A stretch of 23,446 nucleotides of DNA from an uncultured Eubacteriales bacterium (GCA_902496595.1 CABVBV010000017.1:1-23446); one strand, 5' to 3'. Numbered from the stretch's first letter, positions 1 to 9,000 are shown. Notes: generated from the letters alone by a model not told the origin. Made by a program: numbers and translations.

Positions 1-804
1 AAGGAGCTCGAGCGGATAATAAAGGACTACCCCTCGCCGCGGCGCACGGGCATAGTGTACGCCGACGAGTTGCCGGAGGCGGACGAGGAGGAGCCGGTGG
101 AGGACTACCCCGTGCGGGTGTTCGTGTCCAGGGAAGGCTACCTCAAGAAGATAACGCCTCAGTCGCTGCGCATGGCCTCGGAGCAGAAGTATAAGGAAGG
201 CGACGGCCCGGCGACGGAGTTCGACGCCATGAACCGCGCAGAGCTCTTGGTGTTCACGGACAGGCAGCAGGTGTACAAGACGCGGCTCGCGGACTTCGAG
301 GACGCCAAGGCCTCGGTGCTGGGCGTGTACCTGCCCGGCAAGCTGGAGATGGACGAGGGAGAGAGGGTCGTGCAGGTCATAGACCCGGGCGACTACACCG
401 GGCAGATACTGCTGTTTTTTGAAAACGGCAAGGCGGCGCGGCTCGCGCTCTCGGCCTACGAGACGAAGACGAACCGGAAGAAGCTCTTGAACGCCTACTC
501 GGACAAGAGCCCGCTCGTGTGCATCATAGAGCTGCGCGACGAGCTGGAGCTTGCGGCCTTCTCGACTGAGGGCCGGGCGATAATATTCAGCACGGCGCTG
601 CTCGCGCCGAAGACCTCGCGCTCGACCCAGGGCGTGGGCGTCATGACGATGAAGCCGAAATACAAGCTCAAGGGCGCAAGGGCCCTGCATGAGACGGGCA
701 TCAAAAATCTCTCGCGCTACCGTGTCCGAAGCCTTCCGGCGGCGGGGGCGCTGCTCAGGGAAGAGGACAGGGGAGAAAAACAACTTTCGCTGTTGGAGGA
801 ATAG
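1..804 (+). CDS. DNA gyrase / topoisomerase IV subunit A, C-terminal part (5' end outside window)
   Basis: The frame is open from the first base and ends with TAG at 802-804, so only about the last 267 residues are present. The visible part is the C-terminal DNA-wrapping domain of a type IIA topoisomerase A subunit, built from repeated beta-pinwheel blades. Blade-type segments include VFVSREGYLKKIT, ELLVFTDRQQVYK, GQILLFFENGKAARL and LAAFSTEGRAIIF. I see no classical GyrA box (QRRGGKG), which favours a ParC-like or second-gyrase-like subunit, but the catalytic domain lies outside the window and gyrA versus parC cannot be settled. The full enzyme would change DNA supercoiling or unlink daughter chromosomes with an ATPase B subunit. 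The tail is acidic and ends in LSLLEE. The next gene starts 4 nt downstream and its ribosome site lies inside this coding end, so the two are probably co-transcribed. Confidence 0.85.
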   Translation, partial: KELERIIKDYPSPRRTGIVYADELPEADEEEPVEDYPVRVFVSREGYLKKITPQSLRMASEQKYKEGDGPATEFDAMNRAELLVFTDRQQVYKTRLADFEDAKASVLGVYLPGKLEMDEGERVVQVIDPGDYTGQILLFFENGKAARLALSAYETKTNRKKLLNAYSDKSPLVCIIELRDELELAAFSTEGRAIIFSTALLAPKTSRSTQGVGVMTMKPKYKLKGARALHETGIKNLSRYRVRSLPAAGALLREEDRGEKQLSLLEE

Positions 805-808
805 CCTT

Positions 809-1678
809 ATGCACCACAACAAGACTGTGAAGGACTATGTCTGGGAGTACGCGCTCATAATCATCGGCTCCCTGCTCTACGCCGCGGGACTGCGCTTTTT
901 CTTCTACCCGAACGACATCATAGCCGGCGGCGTCACCGGTATCGCGATGATTATAAACTACCTGACGGAGATACCCGTCGGCGTCATGAACCTCATCATC
1001 AATATCCCGCTGTTCATCTGGGCCTGGAAGGGCTTCGGGTTGAAGTTCATCGTCGGTTCTTTCGTGGCGACGCTGTTGTCTTCGGTGTTTGTAGATCTGT
1101 ACGCATACTTCGGCATCGTGGCGACGGAGAATATGCTGCTGGCCGCCATCTACGGCGGCGTGCTCAACGGCCTGGGCCTGGGTTTGGTGTACCGGGCGGG
1201 CGACACGACGGGCGGCATCGACATTGTGGCCAAGTTCGTGCGCAGGAAGTACCCTTACATGAACTTCGGCACGATAATCCTCATCCTGGATATAGTCATT
1301 TACGCCGCCTTCGCCATAATCTTCAACGAGTTCGAGGCCGCCATGTACGCAGTCATCGCCATGTTTGTCGTGACGCGGGTCATCGACCTCGTGCTCTACG
1401 GCATGGGCACCTCGAAGGTCTGCTACATCATCAGCGACGAGAGCGACAAGCTCAAAAAGGCCATCACCGCGACCCTGGGCCGGGGCGTCACGTTGCTCAA
1501 GGGCGAGGGCGCGTATACCGGCAAGGCCAAGAACGTCATCCTCTGCGTCATCAAGAAGCAGCAGATCATGGACGTGCGGCGCATAATCAAGTCCATAGAT
1601 ACCCACGCGTTCCTTATAGTCACCGAGGCCAAGGACGTCTACGGCAACGGCTTCGGCGACATATCCGACGAGAGCTGA
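809..1678 (+). CDS. YitT family membrane protein with C-terminal DUF2179 domain
   Basis: This 289-residue integral membrane protein has about five or six hydrophobic segments in the first 190 residues, starting with an ALIIIGSLLYAAGLRFFF helix. A soluble C-terminal domain of about 80 residues follows (from about residue 205: KVCYIISDESDKLKKAI, then GVTLLKGEGAYTGK). The G-T-G-G-I-D segment after the fourth hydrophobic stretch, the GVTLLKGEGAYTG motif and the length are typical of the YitT_membrane/DUF2179 family. The biochemical role of this family is not established. The ATG at 809 was chosen over an in-frame upstream start because a GGAGGA lies at 795-800 with normal spacing. The gene sits between the topoisomerase gene and the LUD gene with very short spacers and is probably in one operon with them. 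Confidence 0.88.
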   Translation: MHHNKTVKDYVWEYALIIIGSLLYAAGLRFFFYPNDIIAGGVTGIAMIINYLTEIPVGVMNLIINIPLFIWAWKGFGLKFIVGSFVATLLSSVFVDLYAYFGIVATENMLLAAIYGGVLNGLGLGLVYRAGDTTGGIDIVAKFVRRKYPYMNFGTIILILDIVIYAAFAIIFNEFEAAMYAVIAMFVVTRVIDLVLYGMGTSKVCYIISDESDKLKKAITATLGRGVTLLKGEGAYTGKAKNVILCVIKKQQIMDVRRIIKSIDTHAFLIVTEAKDVYGNGFGDISDES

Positions 1679-1691
1679 GAAAGGAGAAAAC

Positions 1692-2288
1692 ATGGACATC
1701 GAAAAACTGAAAAAGAATCTCGAGGGACGGGGCTTCACGTTCAAATACTTCGAGACGGGCGCCGAGGCGGCGGACTATCTTGCAGGCAGGCTCGAGGGCA
1801 AGACGGTCGGCATCGGCGGCAGCAAGACCGTGGAGTCCATCGGCCTGTACGAGAAGCTCGAGGGTAGGGCGGCCGACACGGCCTGGCACTGGAAGACCGA
1901 GCCGAACGAGGCGAGGGCCAGGGCCGCGAAGGCCGAGGCCTACGTCTCGAGCGCGAACGGCATCGCCGAGACGGGAGAGATAATAAATATCGACGGCGCG
2001 GGCAACCGTGTGGCCTCGAACCTCTACGGGCACAAGGAACTCTACATCGTAGCGGGCGTCAATAAAGTGTGTCCCGATTTCGAGCAGGCCCTGTGGAGGG
2101 CTCGCAACGTCGCAGCTCCGCTGAATGCGAGGAGGTTCGGAAAGAAGACCCCCTGCGTGACGGGCGAGCTGAAGTGCTACGATTGCCGCAGCCCGGAGCG
2201 CATCTGCCGCGGTGCTTCGGTTCTCATGGAGCCCATGATGGGAACCCCCGCAGAGGTAATAATCATCAACGAAGAGCTGGGCTATTGA
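1692..2288 (+). CDS. LUD-domain (LutC/YkgG-like) protein with a four-cysteine cluster
   Basis: This 198-residue cytoplasmic protein starts at an ATG preceded by AAAGGAG. It matches the stand-alone LUD (DUF162) family, related to LutC of the lactate utilisation pathway. Supporting features are the GIGGS loop at residues 40-44, a WHWKTEP segment, the ANGIAETGEIINIDGAGNR region and the VAGVNK motif. A cysteine cluster near the C-terminus (C155, C162, C165, C172; spacing C-x6-C-x2-C-x6-C) is visible and resembles a metal or iron-sulphur site. I recall similar clusters in clostridial LUD proteins, but this is not proof of a cofactor. No lutA or lutB gene is adjacent, so a role in lactate oxidation is not supported by context and the substrate is unknown. 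It follows the YitT gene after 13 nt. Confidence 0.82.
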   Translation: MDIEKLKKNLEGRGFTFKYFETGAEAADYLAGRLEGKTVGIGGSKTVESIGLYEKLEGRAADTAWHWKTEPNEARARAAKAEAYVSSANGIAETGEIINIDGAGNRVASNLYGHKELYIVAGVNKVCPDFEQALWRARNVAAPLNARRFGKKTPCVTGELKCYDCRSPERICRGASVLMEPMMGTPAEVIIINEELGY

Positions 2289-2310
2289 TCATCCGGGAGG
2301 AGGCGCGTCC

Positions 2311-3537
2311 GTGAAAAAGGCGCTTGCGCTCATATTGATATCCGCAGCGCTGGCGGCAACGCTGAGCGGCTGCGCCTCCGTGTTCGATAAGGAATACCTG
2401 TCCGTCACCGATTACCCGGAAACCAGCGCAGGTTCGGCATCGGACGGAGCCACAGCGGTCAGGAGCTACCTGGAGCTCAAACTTGCCATCAACAGCCTGG
2501 TAAGCTCCCACGCAGAGAGCGGCACCCTGGACTTCAGCAACTATGGCGGTTCGAGTATCAGCGACGATCTTGCCGCAGCCACCAAGGAGGTCAGCAGCGA
2601 TACCGCCCTGGGCAATTATGCAGTGGACTATATCTCTTACGACCTGGACAGATACGTGGGCTACTACGAAGTCGAGGTCTATGTGTATTACCGGCGCACG
2701 GCTGAGGAAGTCGCGGCCATTGTCAGCGAGAATACGGTCACGGGTCTGCGTCAGGCGATCGAGAGGGCTCTGCCCGAGTTTCAAACCGAGCTGGTGGTCA
2801 TGGTCGGAGCCGCCGGAGCGAGCGAAGACGAAGTCGCGGGCTACGTAACTGAGGCATACCTGAAGAGCCCGCTCAGCTGCGTGGTGAGGCCTAAGGCCGA
2901 TGTCACCATGTACTCCGGAGGCGGCCTCCAGAGGATATATGAGATAGAGCTGGACTATGGTTACGACAGGGAGACACTCGAAGAGATGGGGCTGTCGCTG
3001 GAAAACGAGCTCTCCGAACTCTCAAAGCGGGTGACTTCCCAGAGTGAGGCGCATCGGGCGCTCCAGGCGTCCACGGTGCTCATGGAGCATTGCAGCTGGG
3101 ATGAGAGCGCTGGAGAGTCCCTCTGGTCTGCCGTCCACGAGGGCGCAGCCGGGAGCGAGGGCATTGCCGTCGCCTATAAGGCCCTCTGTGACACGCTGGA
3201 TATCGAATGCGTGGTTGTCACCGGGAGATTTGACAGGGAAGAGCACTACTGGAATATCATCACTCTCGACGGGGCGAGCTACCATGTGGACGTGAGCCTT
3301 GCAAGGGAACAGGGTTTTGCCGGTACGTTTCTGATAAGCGACGCAGAGATGTGGGGCCGCTACTGGTGGGATAACGAGAAATATCCCCAGTGCGAGGGCA
3401 GCCTCAGCTATGCCGCGCTCATCGAGGAGCCGAAGCCTGAAGAAACGCCTGACCAGAGTCCCAGTCCGGATGTAACGGACAGCCCGGAGACGACGCCTAC
3501 CCCGGAAACTTCTCCGGAAATCAATGAAAGCCCTTGA
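2311..3537 (+). CDS. Putative lipoprotein with transglutaminase-like domain (catalytic Cys replaced by Ser)
   Basis: The predicted precursor has 408 residues, with a GTG start preceded by GGGAGGAGG. Residues 1-21 form a lipoprotein signal peptide (KK, hydrophobic core, lipobox L-S-G-C with C21 as lipidation site), so the mature protein should be anchored on the outer face of the membrane. From about residue 240 to 345 it follows the transglutaminase-like core pattern: GSEGIAVAYKALCDTL, then EEHYWNIITLDG, then YHVDVS. His312 and Asp327 of the catalytic triad are present. The usual nucleophile position (G-x-C-x-G-x-A) reads G-S-E-G-I-A with Ser282, so peptidase or crosslinking activity is doubtful and a binding role is possible. 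The central region is unrecognised. A Pro/Thr/Ser-rich tail of about 35 residues may be a wall-spanning spacer. The stop codon overlaps the tRNA promoter. Confidence 0.72.
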   Translation: MKKALALILISAALAATLSGCASVFDKEYLSVTDYPETSAGSASDGATAVRSYLELKLAINSLVSSHAESGTLDFSNYGGSSISDDLAAATKEVSSDTALGNYAVDYISYDLDRYVGYYEVEVYVYYRRTAEEVAAIVSENTVTGLRQAIERALPEFQTELVVMVGAAGASEDEVAGYVTEAYLKSPLSCVVRPKADVTMYSGGGLQRIYEIELDYGYDRETLEEMGLSLENELSELSKRVTSQSEAHRALQASTVLMEHCSWDESAGESLWSAVHEGAAGSEGIAVAYKALCDTLDIECVVVTGRFDREEHYWNIITLDGASYHVDVSLAREQGFAGTFLISDAEMWGRYWWDNEKYPQCEGSLSYAALIEEPKPEETPDQSPSPDVTDSPETTPTPETSPEINESP

Positions 3538-3561
3538 CAAATTTATAAAACGTGCTAGAAT
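3534..3561 (+). promoter_or_regulatory. Sigma-A type promoter of tRNA-Gly
   Basis: A perfect -35 box TTGACA lies at 3534-3539, and an extended -10 (TGC then TAGAAT) has its hexamer at 3556-3561, with a 16-nt spacer. Transcription should start near 3568, a few bases before the tRNA. The -35 hexamer overlaps the TGA stop codon (3535-3537) of the lipoprotein gene. Confidence 0.8.
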
Positions 3562-3573
3562 AACACAGGTTTT

Positions 3574-3649
3574 GCGGGCATAGCTCATCCGGTAGAGCGC
3601 CACCTTGCCAAGGTGGAGGTAGCGAGTTCGAGCCTCGTTGCCCGCTCCA
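3574..3649 (+). tRNA. tRNA-Gly (anticodon GCC)
   Basis: The 76-nt sequence folds into a standard cloverleaf. The acceptor stem pairs GCGGGCA (3574-3580) with TGCCCGC (3639-3645). The D arm is GCTC/GAGC, and the anticodon stem is CCACC/GGTGG around the loop TTGCCAA, giving anticodon GCC. The T arm is GCGAG/CTCGT around TTCGAGC, with one G-U pair. The discriminator is T and the CCA end is encoded (3647-3649). It reads GGC/GGU codons. It has its own promoter directly upstream. Confidence 0.96.
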
Positions 3650-3653
3650 GCGT

Positions 3654-3764
3654 CGGAGCAAACTGCGCTCGCTCCGTTTCCGCCTAGAGCCTTCGGCTTA
3701 CGGCGAAAACTGCGTATCGCTTCGTTGCTCCTCCTTTTCCGCCGAAAACACGATTTTCGGCGGA
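3654..3764 (+). repeat. Cluster of three hairpins downstream of tRNA-Gly
   Basis: Three inverted repeats follow the tRNA. Stem CGGAGC/GCTCCG is at 3654-3659 and 3671-3676 and is followed by TTT. An interrupted stem at 3681-3691 pairs with 3695-3705 around a TTC loop. A perfect 11-bp stem TCCGCCGAAAA/TTTTCGGCGGA lies at 3738-3748 and 3754-3764. I see no ORF here. The first may act as a weak tRNA terminator or processing signal. The block as a whole looks like a structured intergenic element whose copy number in the genome I cannot test. Confidence 0.5.
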
Positions 3765-3818
3765 GAGGGGACGCGGGATGCGTTTTGGCCTGAGATGGCT
3801 CACAGATATGTATTATTT

Positions 3819-3844
3819 AGCACGCTTAGCGGCGTGCTGTTTTT
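3819..3844 (+). terminator. Possible intrinsic terminator or attenuator before the COG2509 gene
   Basis: Stem AGCACGC (3819-3825) pairs with GCGTGCT (3832-3838), followed by GTTTTT. It lies about 170 nt after the tRNA and 20 nt before the start of the next gene. It could end read-through from the tRNA promoter or act as a 5'-leader hairpin of the FAD enzyme. I find no convincing promoter between the tRNA and this gene, only a weak TTGGCC / TATTAT pair around 3785-3816 with a 20-nt spacer. Confidence 0.45.
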
Positions 3845-3863
3845 GTGTTTGGAGGTTTTTTTG

Positions 3864-5258
3864 ATGAATGCAGACGTAGTCATCGTGGGCGCGGGGCCCG
3901 CGGGCATCTTCACAGCTCTGGAGATGCTCAGGAAGGGGAGCAAGAAGAAGATAGTCATGGTCGAGAAGGGCCGGATGCTGGAAAAGCGCAGCTGCCCGAA
4001 GGCCAAAACGGGCGTCTGCATGAACTGCCGGCCGAGCTGCCATATCACCACGGGCTTCTCCGGCGCGGGCGCGTTCTCGGACGGCAAGCTGTCGCTGGCC
4101 TGCGAGGTCGGCGGCGACCTGCCCATGCTCATAGGCGAACGACTGGCGCAGGAGACGATAGACTATGCGGACAGCATCTACCTCGAGTTCGGAGCGGACG
4201 AGCACATCGAGGGCGTGGGCAACGACGAGAAGGTGCGGAAGATCCGCGCCCGAGCCATCAAGGCCGGCCTCAAGCTCGTGGACTGCCCCATCCGGCACAT
4301 GGGCACGGAGAAGGCGCACGACGTCTACCTCGGCATCGAGCACTACCTCATGGACAACGGCGTGGAGATGTACTTCGATACCGAGTGCCGCGACCTCATC
4401 ATGGAGGGCGACACCTGCCGCGGCGTCTACCTCACGGACGGGAAAAAGGACTTTGAGATAAGGGCGGAGCACACCGTCGTGGCCACGGGCCGGCGCGGCG
4501 CCGACTGGCTGGAGAAGATCTGCTCCGAGCACGGCGTGGAGCACCAGCCGAGCACGGTCGATATCGGCGTGAGGGTCGAGGTGCGCAACGAGATCATGGA
4601 GGAAATTAACGACGTCCTCTACGAGTCGAAGCTCATCGGCTATCCCGCGCCCTTCAAGAACAAGGTGCGCACCTTCTGCCAGAACCCCGGCGGCGTGGTG
4701 AGCCAGGAGAACTACGACAACGACCTCGCGGTGGTGAACGGCCACGCCTTCAAGGGTGCTGACCTCAAGAGCCCGAACACGAACGTCGCCATCCTCTGCT
4801 CGCACAACTTCTCGGTGCCCTTCAACCAGCCCATCGCCTACGCGCAGAAGGTGGGCGAGCTGACGAATATGCTGGCGAACGGCCACATCCTCGTCCAGCG
4901 CTTCGGCGACATCCTGGACGGCAAGCGCACCTGGGACAAGGAGCTGGGCCGCTCCAACGTGAAGCCGACGCTGGTGGACGCCGTCGCGGGCGACATCACG
5001 GCGGCGATGCCCTACCGGGCGATGATAAACATCATCAACTTCATCAAGGCGATGGACGAGGTCGTGCCGGGCTTCGCGTCGTATGAGACGCTGCTCTACT
5101 CGCCCGAGCTCAAGTTCTACTCGAACAAGGTGAAGATGGACACGAGCTTCAACACGAACGTCCCGGGCCTGCACGCCCTTGGCGACAGCTCCGGCTGGAC
5201 AAGAGGCCTGATGATGGCCTCAGCCATGGGCGTCCTAATGGGCCGCGAACTGGCGTAA
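3864..5258 (+). CDS. FAD-dependent dehydrogenase, COG2509-like
   Basis: The protein has 464 residues and starts at ATG 3864, chosen because GGAGG at 3851-3855 is correctly spaced and the dinucleotide-binding fold begins at once. An upstream in-frame ATG would add 23 hydrophobic residues encoded across the hairpin and has no ribosome site. Residues 5-14 (VVIVGAGPAG) form the FAD-binding P-loop, and an acidic residue at the end of beta-2 (MVEKG) fits FAD. A cysteine cluster follows (C44, C52, C55, C59), then the family block TGFSGAGAFSDGKLSL. The C-terminus carries LHALGDSSGWTRGLMMASAMG, the second FAD-contacting motif. These features match the uncharacterised COG2509 dehydrogenases, and the electron acceptor and substrate are unknown. 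The gene stands alone and ends at a strong terminator. Confidence 0.87.
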   Translation: MNADVVIVGAGPAGIFTALEMLRKGSKKKIVMVEKGRMLEKRSCPKAKTGVCMNCRPSCHITTGFSGAGAFSDGKLSLACEVGGDLPMLIGERLAQETIDYADSIYLEFGADEHIEGVGNDEKVRKIRARAIKAGLKLVDCPIRHMGTEKAHDVYLGIEHYLMDNGVEMYFDTECRDLIMEGDTCRGVYLTDGKKDFEIRAEHTVVATGRRGADWLEKICSEHGVEHQPSTVDIGVRVEVRNEIMEEINDVLYESKLIGYPAPFKNKVRTFCQNPGGVVSQENYDNDLAVVNGHAFKGADLKSPNTNVAILCSHNFSVPFNQPIAYAQKVGELTNMLANGHILVQRFGDILDGKRTWDKELGRSNVKPTLVDAVAGDITAAMPYRAMINIINFIKAMDEVVPGFASYETLLYSPELKFYSNKVKMDTSFNTNVPGLHALGDSSGWTRGLMMASAMGVLMGRELA

Positions 5259-5294
5259 GGAAACTGGAGCACAAGAAGCTGCGAAAATGCCAAC

Positions 5295-5329
5295 GCCCCG
5301 GAGCCTCCGGCTCCGGGGCATATTTTTTA
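5295..5329 (+). terminator. Intrinsic terminator after the FAD dehydrogenase gene
   Basis: An 11-bp perfect GC-rich stem pairs GCCCCGGAGCC (5295-5305) with GGCTCCGGGGC (5309-5319) around a TCC loop, followed by a T-rich tract at 5321-5329. It lies between two convergent genes. On the minus strand the trailing tract is only a short run of T, so termination of the facing gene is possible but weaker. Confidence 0.9.
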
Positions 5330-5335
5330 TATGGG

Positions 5336-6031
5336 TCAGGTGGATGCGCTGCAATCATTTGAGGGGAAAAACTCTTCGACCGGGAAGCGGATCTGGGAGA
5401 AGATCTCGCAGGGGTCGTCGCTGCAGCTGCCGCCGGCGCACTCTTTCTCAGGTACGCAGTAATCGTAGGCAGGGATAAGCAGCTGGGTATCGCGCTCGAG
5501 GCGTATGATGGAGAACTGGCCGAGCGTGACGTACAGCCTGCGCACAGCGTCGCCGGTTACAAGCGCCTCGCCAAAGCGGTCGAGGATGCAGGCTGGAATG
5601 TCGTGCCTGTCGTTGTCGCAGCAGACGGTGCAGTTGGCGTCCACGAGCTTGAGGTGGAGCGCGATGGGGTCGACGGCCTCTACGTAGGCGACGGGCATCC
5701 CATCGTCGACGCAGCTGCAATCGCACAGGTCGGAGGAGAAGGTCTTGACCGTGCCCTCGCCTCCGCAGAGCATCACGCGCTTATCGAATATGGCGAGCCC
5801 CGTTACGGTGTTGCCGCCGGGGAAAGTCTCGCCCGTTATCTTGTAGAAATAGGTCACGTCCACGGTGTAGTAGCCCTTGTTGAAGGTGATGGCCTCGACG
5901 TTCACCTCCGCATAGAGCAGCTCCGCGCTCTTGGGGCGCACACTGAACGCGTTGTCTATGTAGGTCTGAGAGCCGACGGTGGGATAGACCCGCAGGTCTT
6001 CGATGCAGTCTTTGTCACAAGACTGACCGTT
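5336..6031 (-). pseudogene. Cys-rich host protein gene, 5' end lost at the prophage boundary
   Basis: The frame is open for about 232 codons, from just after a TAA at 6032-6034 down to TGA at 5336-5338. The only early start-like codon is GTG at 5939-5941, and no ribosome site precedes it. Yet the 30 residues upstream (GQSCDKDCIEDLRVYPTVG, then TYIDNAFS) read as normal protein continuous with what follows. The product would be soluble, beta-rich and rich in cysteine (CDCSC, CTVCC and the C-terminal ECAGGSC). I do not recognise a named family. The Cys-rich style recalls spore-coat or morphogenesis proteins, which is only a guess. The missing start, the stop codon at the upstream edge and the adjacent phage operon suggest that prophage integration separated the start from the body of the gene. 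Excision could restore it. Confidence 0.6.
6006..6025. other. Candidate prophage attachment-site dyad
   Basis: A near-palindrome, CAGTCTTTGT (6006-6015), one centre base, then ACAAGACTG (6017-6025), lies in the broken host gene 19 bp from the stop codon of the last phage gene (6044-6046). A dyad at the host-phage junction is what an attachment core bound by a recombinase dimer would look like. The matching site at the other prophage end is outside the window, so the exact crossover point is unknown. Confidence 0.35.
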
Positions 6032-6043
6032 TTATAATTATGT

Positions 6044-9000
6044 TCAGTTATGCCACGGAGTTTTACTGAGCGTGCTTTCCTTGTACCCGGCTGCATAATG
6101 GAGTTGATCCTTCTGCGCCGTACTCAGCGGCAGACTGTTGATATAATCCCACACGCGCTGCTGCTTTCCGTCTCCGGAGAAGCCGCTTATCGCACGCAGG
6201 AAGGCCACATACTCATATGTGTCGATGCCTTTGCTGCGCGCCGCCTGGTACTTCTCGTAGGCGCTGTCGGACATTATCGCCGAAAGCGCGGCGTCCTTGT
6301 CCCTCTCGCTCAGCGGCATCTCCGCAATCGCCAAATACCGCTCGACGGTGGAAGCATCCTCAGGCATGGCGTCAAGTGTTTCCGCCGCATCAACGGCCGC
6401 ATCTGACTTCATTCCGGCACTGTAGAATTCCAGATAGTCGTCAAGCGTCCCGTTCTCCCTCTGCTCAAGCGCGTCGGTCAGGCTGAGCCCGGACTCGATA
6501 GCGTCCGTCAATTTGGAGTATTGTGAGGGATTACCGCTCTCTGTGGTCGCGTCCGTTCCCATGATTGTACCTATGGCCGCGAGCTTTTCCTCGTCGGCGA
6601 GCCCGTCCAGCTTGTCTATTGCACCGTACTGCTGTACCTGCGACACGCTCTTTTTGCCATCCTCCGGCTCAAGAGAATACAGTGCCTCGGTTATCCGGGC
6701 TGCGTTGCCGGGGCTGACGCCCGCATCAACGAGTTTGTTGTACCGTTCAACTCCATATTTGCTGTTGGTGACCACGCCCATGATGCCATCCCAGTCTACA
6801 CCGCGTCGCAGCATGTCGTCAATAGCCTCGTCATAGTCATCGGTTATGAGGTTGCTGTACAGCGTCGCCTTGAGCTCGTCGGATATATCCAGGCCAGATA
6901 TCTTCTCGCGTTTTATGTCATTTGCACTCTGCGTCTCCGTTTTCTCCGTACCCTTGATATCCATTACCACGTCGAAGGCATCATAAGCATCTACGCCGCC
7001 GCCGAGCAGCGCGGCATAGGCGGCGGTTTGCTTGGCTGTGAGGCGGCTGAAGCCCCGGTCTATCCAGTCCTGGCCGCCCTTGGTGGACGTAGCGCCGAAC
7101 ACCATAGCGGTGAGCGCGTCCTGCACGTTCCGCTCTACGGGATACTTGAGCGTGGGATTGCCATCTGCGTCTTCGCCGTATACGCCCCCTTCAGCCACAG
7201 CGTTTACGCCCTTTACGAACTTTGACAGCTGCCCTCCTCCGAACGGCAGCAGCAGGTATGCTAAGGGGTCTTTGATTGCCGACTGCATAGGCAGACGCCC
7301 GCCGTCAAATACAGGTCCGCCTATGAAAGGCAGCTGACCTCCCAGCTCTTTCCCGAAGTTCGCAAGCGCCGTCGCCGCGTCAGTCCTTTCCGTTGCTAAG
7401 GAAACGTCATTACCGGTTATCATGTCCACGGCCAGCTCAATGGTGTTCGGCAGCGCATAGCCAAAGAGGTCTCCCGAAAGCTCATTGAGCATATTCAGCG
7501 GGTCAAGTGCCGGGCGGCGTCCGACTATTGCCTCATAGAGTTCATCATACAACCAGGCTCCGAGCATGAACTTGAGCAGAGCCACGGCAAGCGACTTTTT
7601 GCCCCGCTCCTTGAGATTCCTGGGCAGGTCCCTATACAGGTATGACAGCTGGTTGTTTACCTCGACCTGGAACTGCGTGAATAGCTTTGTAAAGGGATTG
7701 CGGGACTCGAATATCGTGGGCAGCGCGCCCTTGCTGCGGTCTGCGATGAGGCTGGCCGCAAAGCTGTCCGCCTCCTCCATAGCCGCTGTCTCGCTCATGC
7801 CCAGCTTGAGATTAGAATTGTACCGCGCGCGGACCACGGTCTCGGAGGTAAACATGTCTATCCATTCCATTGGCTTCGTGAAGATTTTAGAGGCATCCTG
7901 CGTCCAGCTAAGCACGAGAGGATCAGAGCCCATGCGGTTGGTCAGGAAGTCAGATTTGGTTCGGAAGCCGTCGTCCTTGACCATCGCACTCAGCGTGTCA
8001 CGCATGCTTGTCAGGATGTCCCCAGCGCTCACCTCGGCCCAGGCCTGAGATATCGGGATGAAGTTCGTCAGCCAGGAGCCGGGATTCACCGCGACCATGT
8101 TCGCGGCCACTCGGTTTTCAAGGGCTATTGCGAAATTGTAGTAATCGCGTCCAATAAGCTGCTCAACGCCCCTGTCCATCGTGCTGCGTTTGTTCGCCAG
8201 GAGGTTGGTATATTCCTCTATGTTGTTTACATAGTTTGAGAGTTCGTATTTCCCCTCCTCCAGCTTCGCCCGCACATCTGTGTCCTTTTTATCTTCGCTC
8301 AGGCCGGGGTTCGCCCGGATCGCGTCCACCTGCGCCTGTATGCCTGGTTCCGTGGTGCGGTATCGTATCTGCGAGGCCAGAGCCCGGAGCCGCTGTATAT
8401 CGTCGGTGTGATAGATGACATCGCTCACGCCCTCGATATACCGGTCGAAGCCCTGCACCGCGTCAAAGGTGGTGTCGAAGCCCTGCCGCCGCATGATATT
8501 CCCGACCCAGCGTATGCCGGGCTTAAAGGTGTGCGTCAGGCCGTTTATGGACGTTGGCAGGGCGTTCACTTCCGTGTTCACGTCCAGCCCCTTGCCGACG
8601 AGCGCGGCAAGGCGGTCCTTCAGCGGCACATCCTTCATATTTGCGGCTTTGAAGGCCCGGCCCAGCAGGCTTTCCCCCTTCGCATCATCAAAATGCGGGA
8701 AATATCCGTGCCGGTAGTCCACAGGCTCATAGCCGTTTCGTATGCGTACCTGGTTCATCAGCGAGAACAGCTCGTCATAGATTTTCCGGAACTCCTCGAC
8801 GGCAGCCGTAATTTTCTCCTTGTCTAGGCCCGGGCTTTTGGCCCAGAGGTCGTCCACCAGCGCGCGCCACTCGCTCAGGCTGTGGCCGTTGCGCCAATCG
8901 CTGCCCCCTCGTTTGAGCTGCTCCTCTATCATGGAGATGTTGTCCAGGGCCTCGCCGTATATCTGCACAGCCGCGGCCTCGCTCACCGCATCGCCCTTGC

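Noticed and set aside
755..1744. Long antisense ORF (329 codons) opposite the YitT gene
   Set aside because: It is His/Val/Asp/Arg-rich with no domain pattern and lies opposite a well-supported membrane protein. It is a typical mirror ORF of GC-rich coding sequence.
3654..3764. CRISPR-like array
   Set aside because: The inverted repeats differ from each other and there are no regularly spaced direct repeats.
3813..5174. Antisense ORF of 453 codons opposite the FAD dehydrogenase gene
   Set aside because: The composition (runs of H, V, R, D and L) and lack of a ribosome site mark it as a shadow of the real gene.
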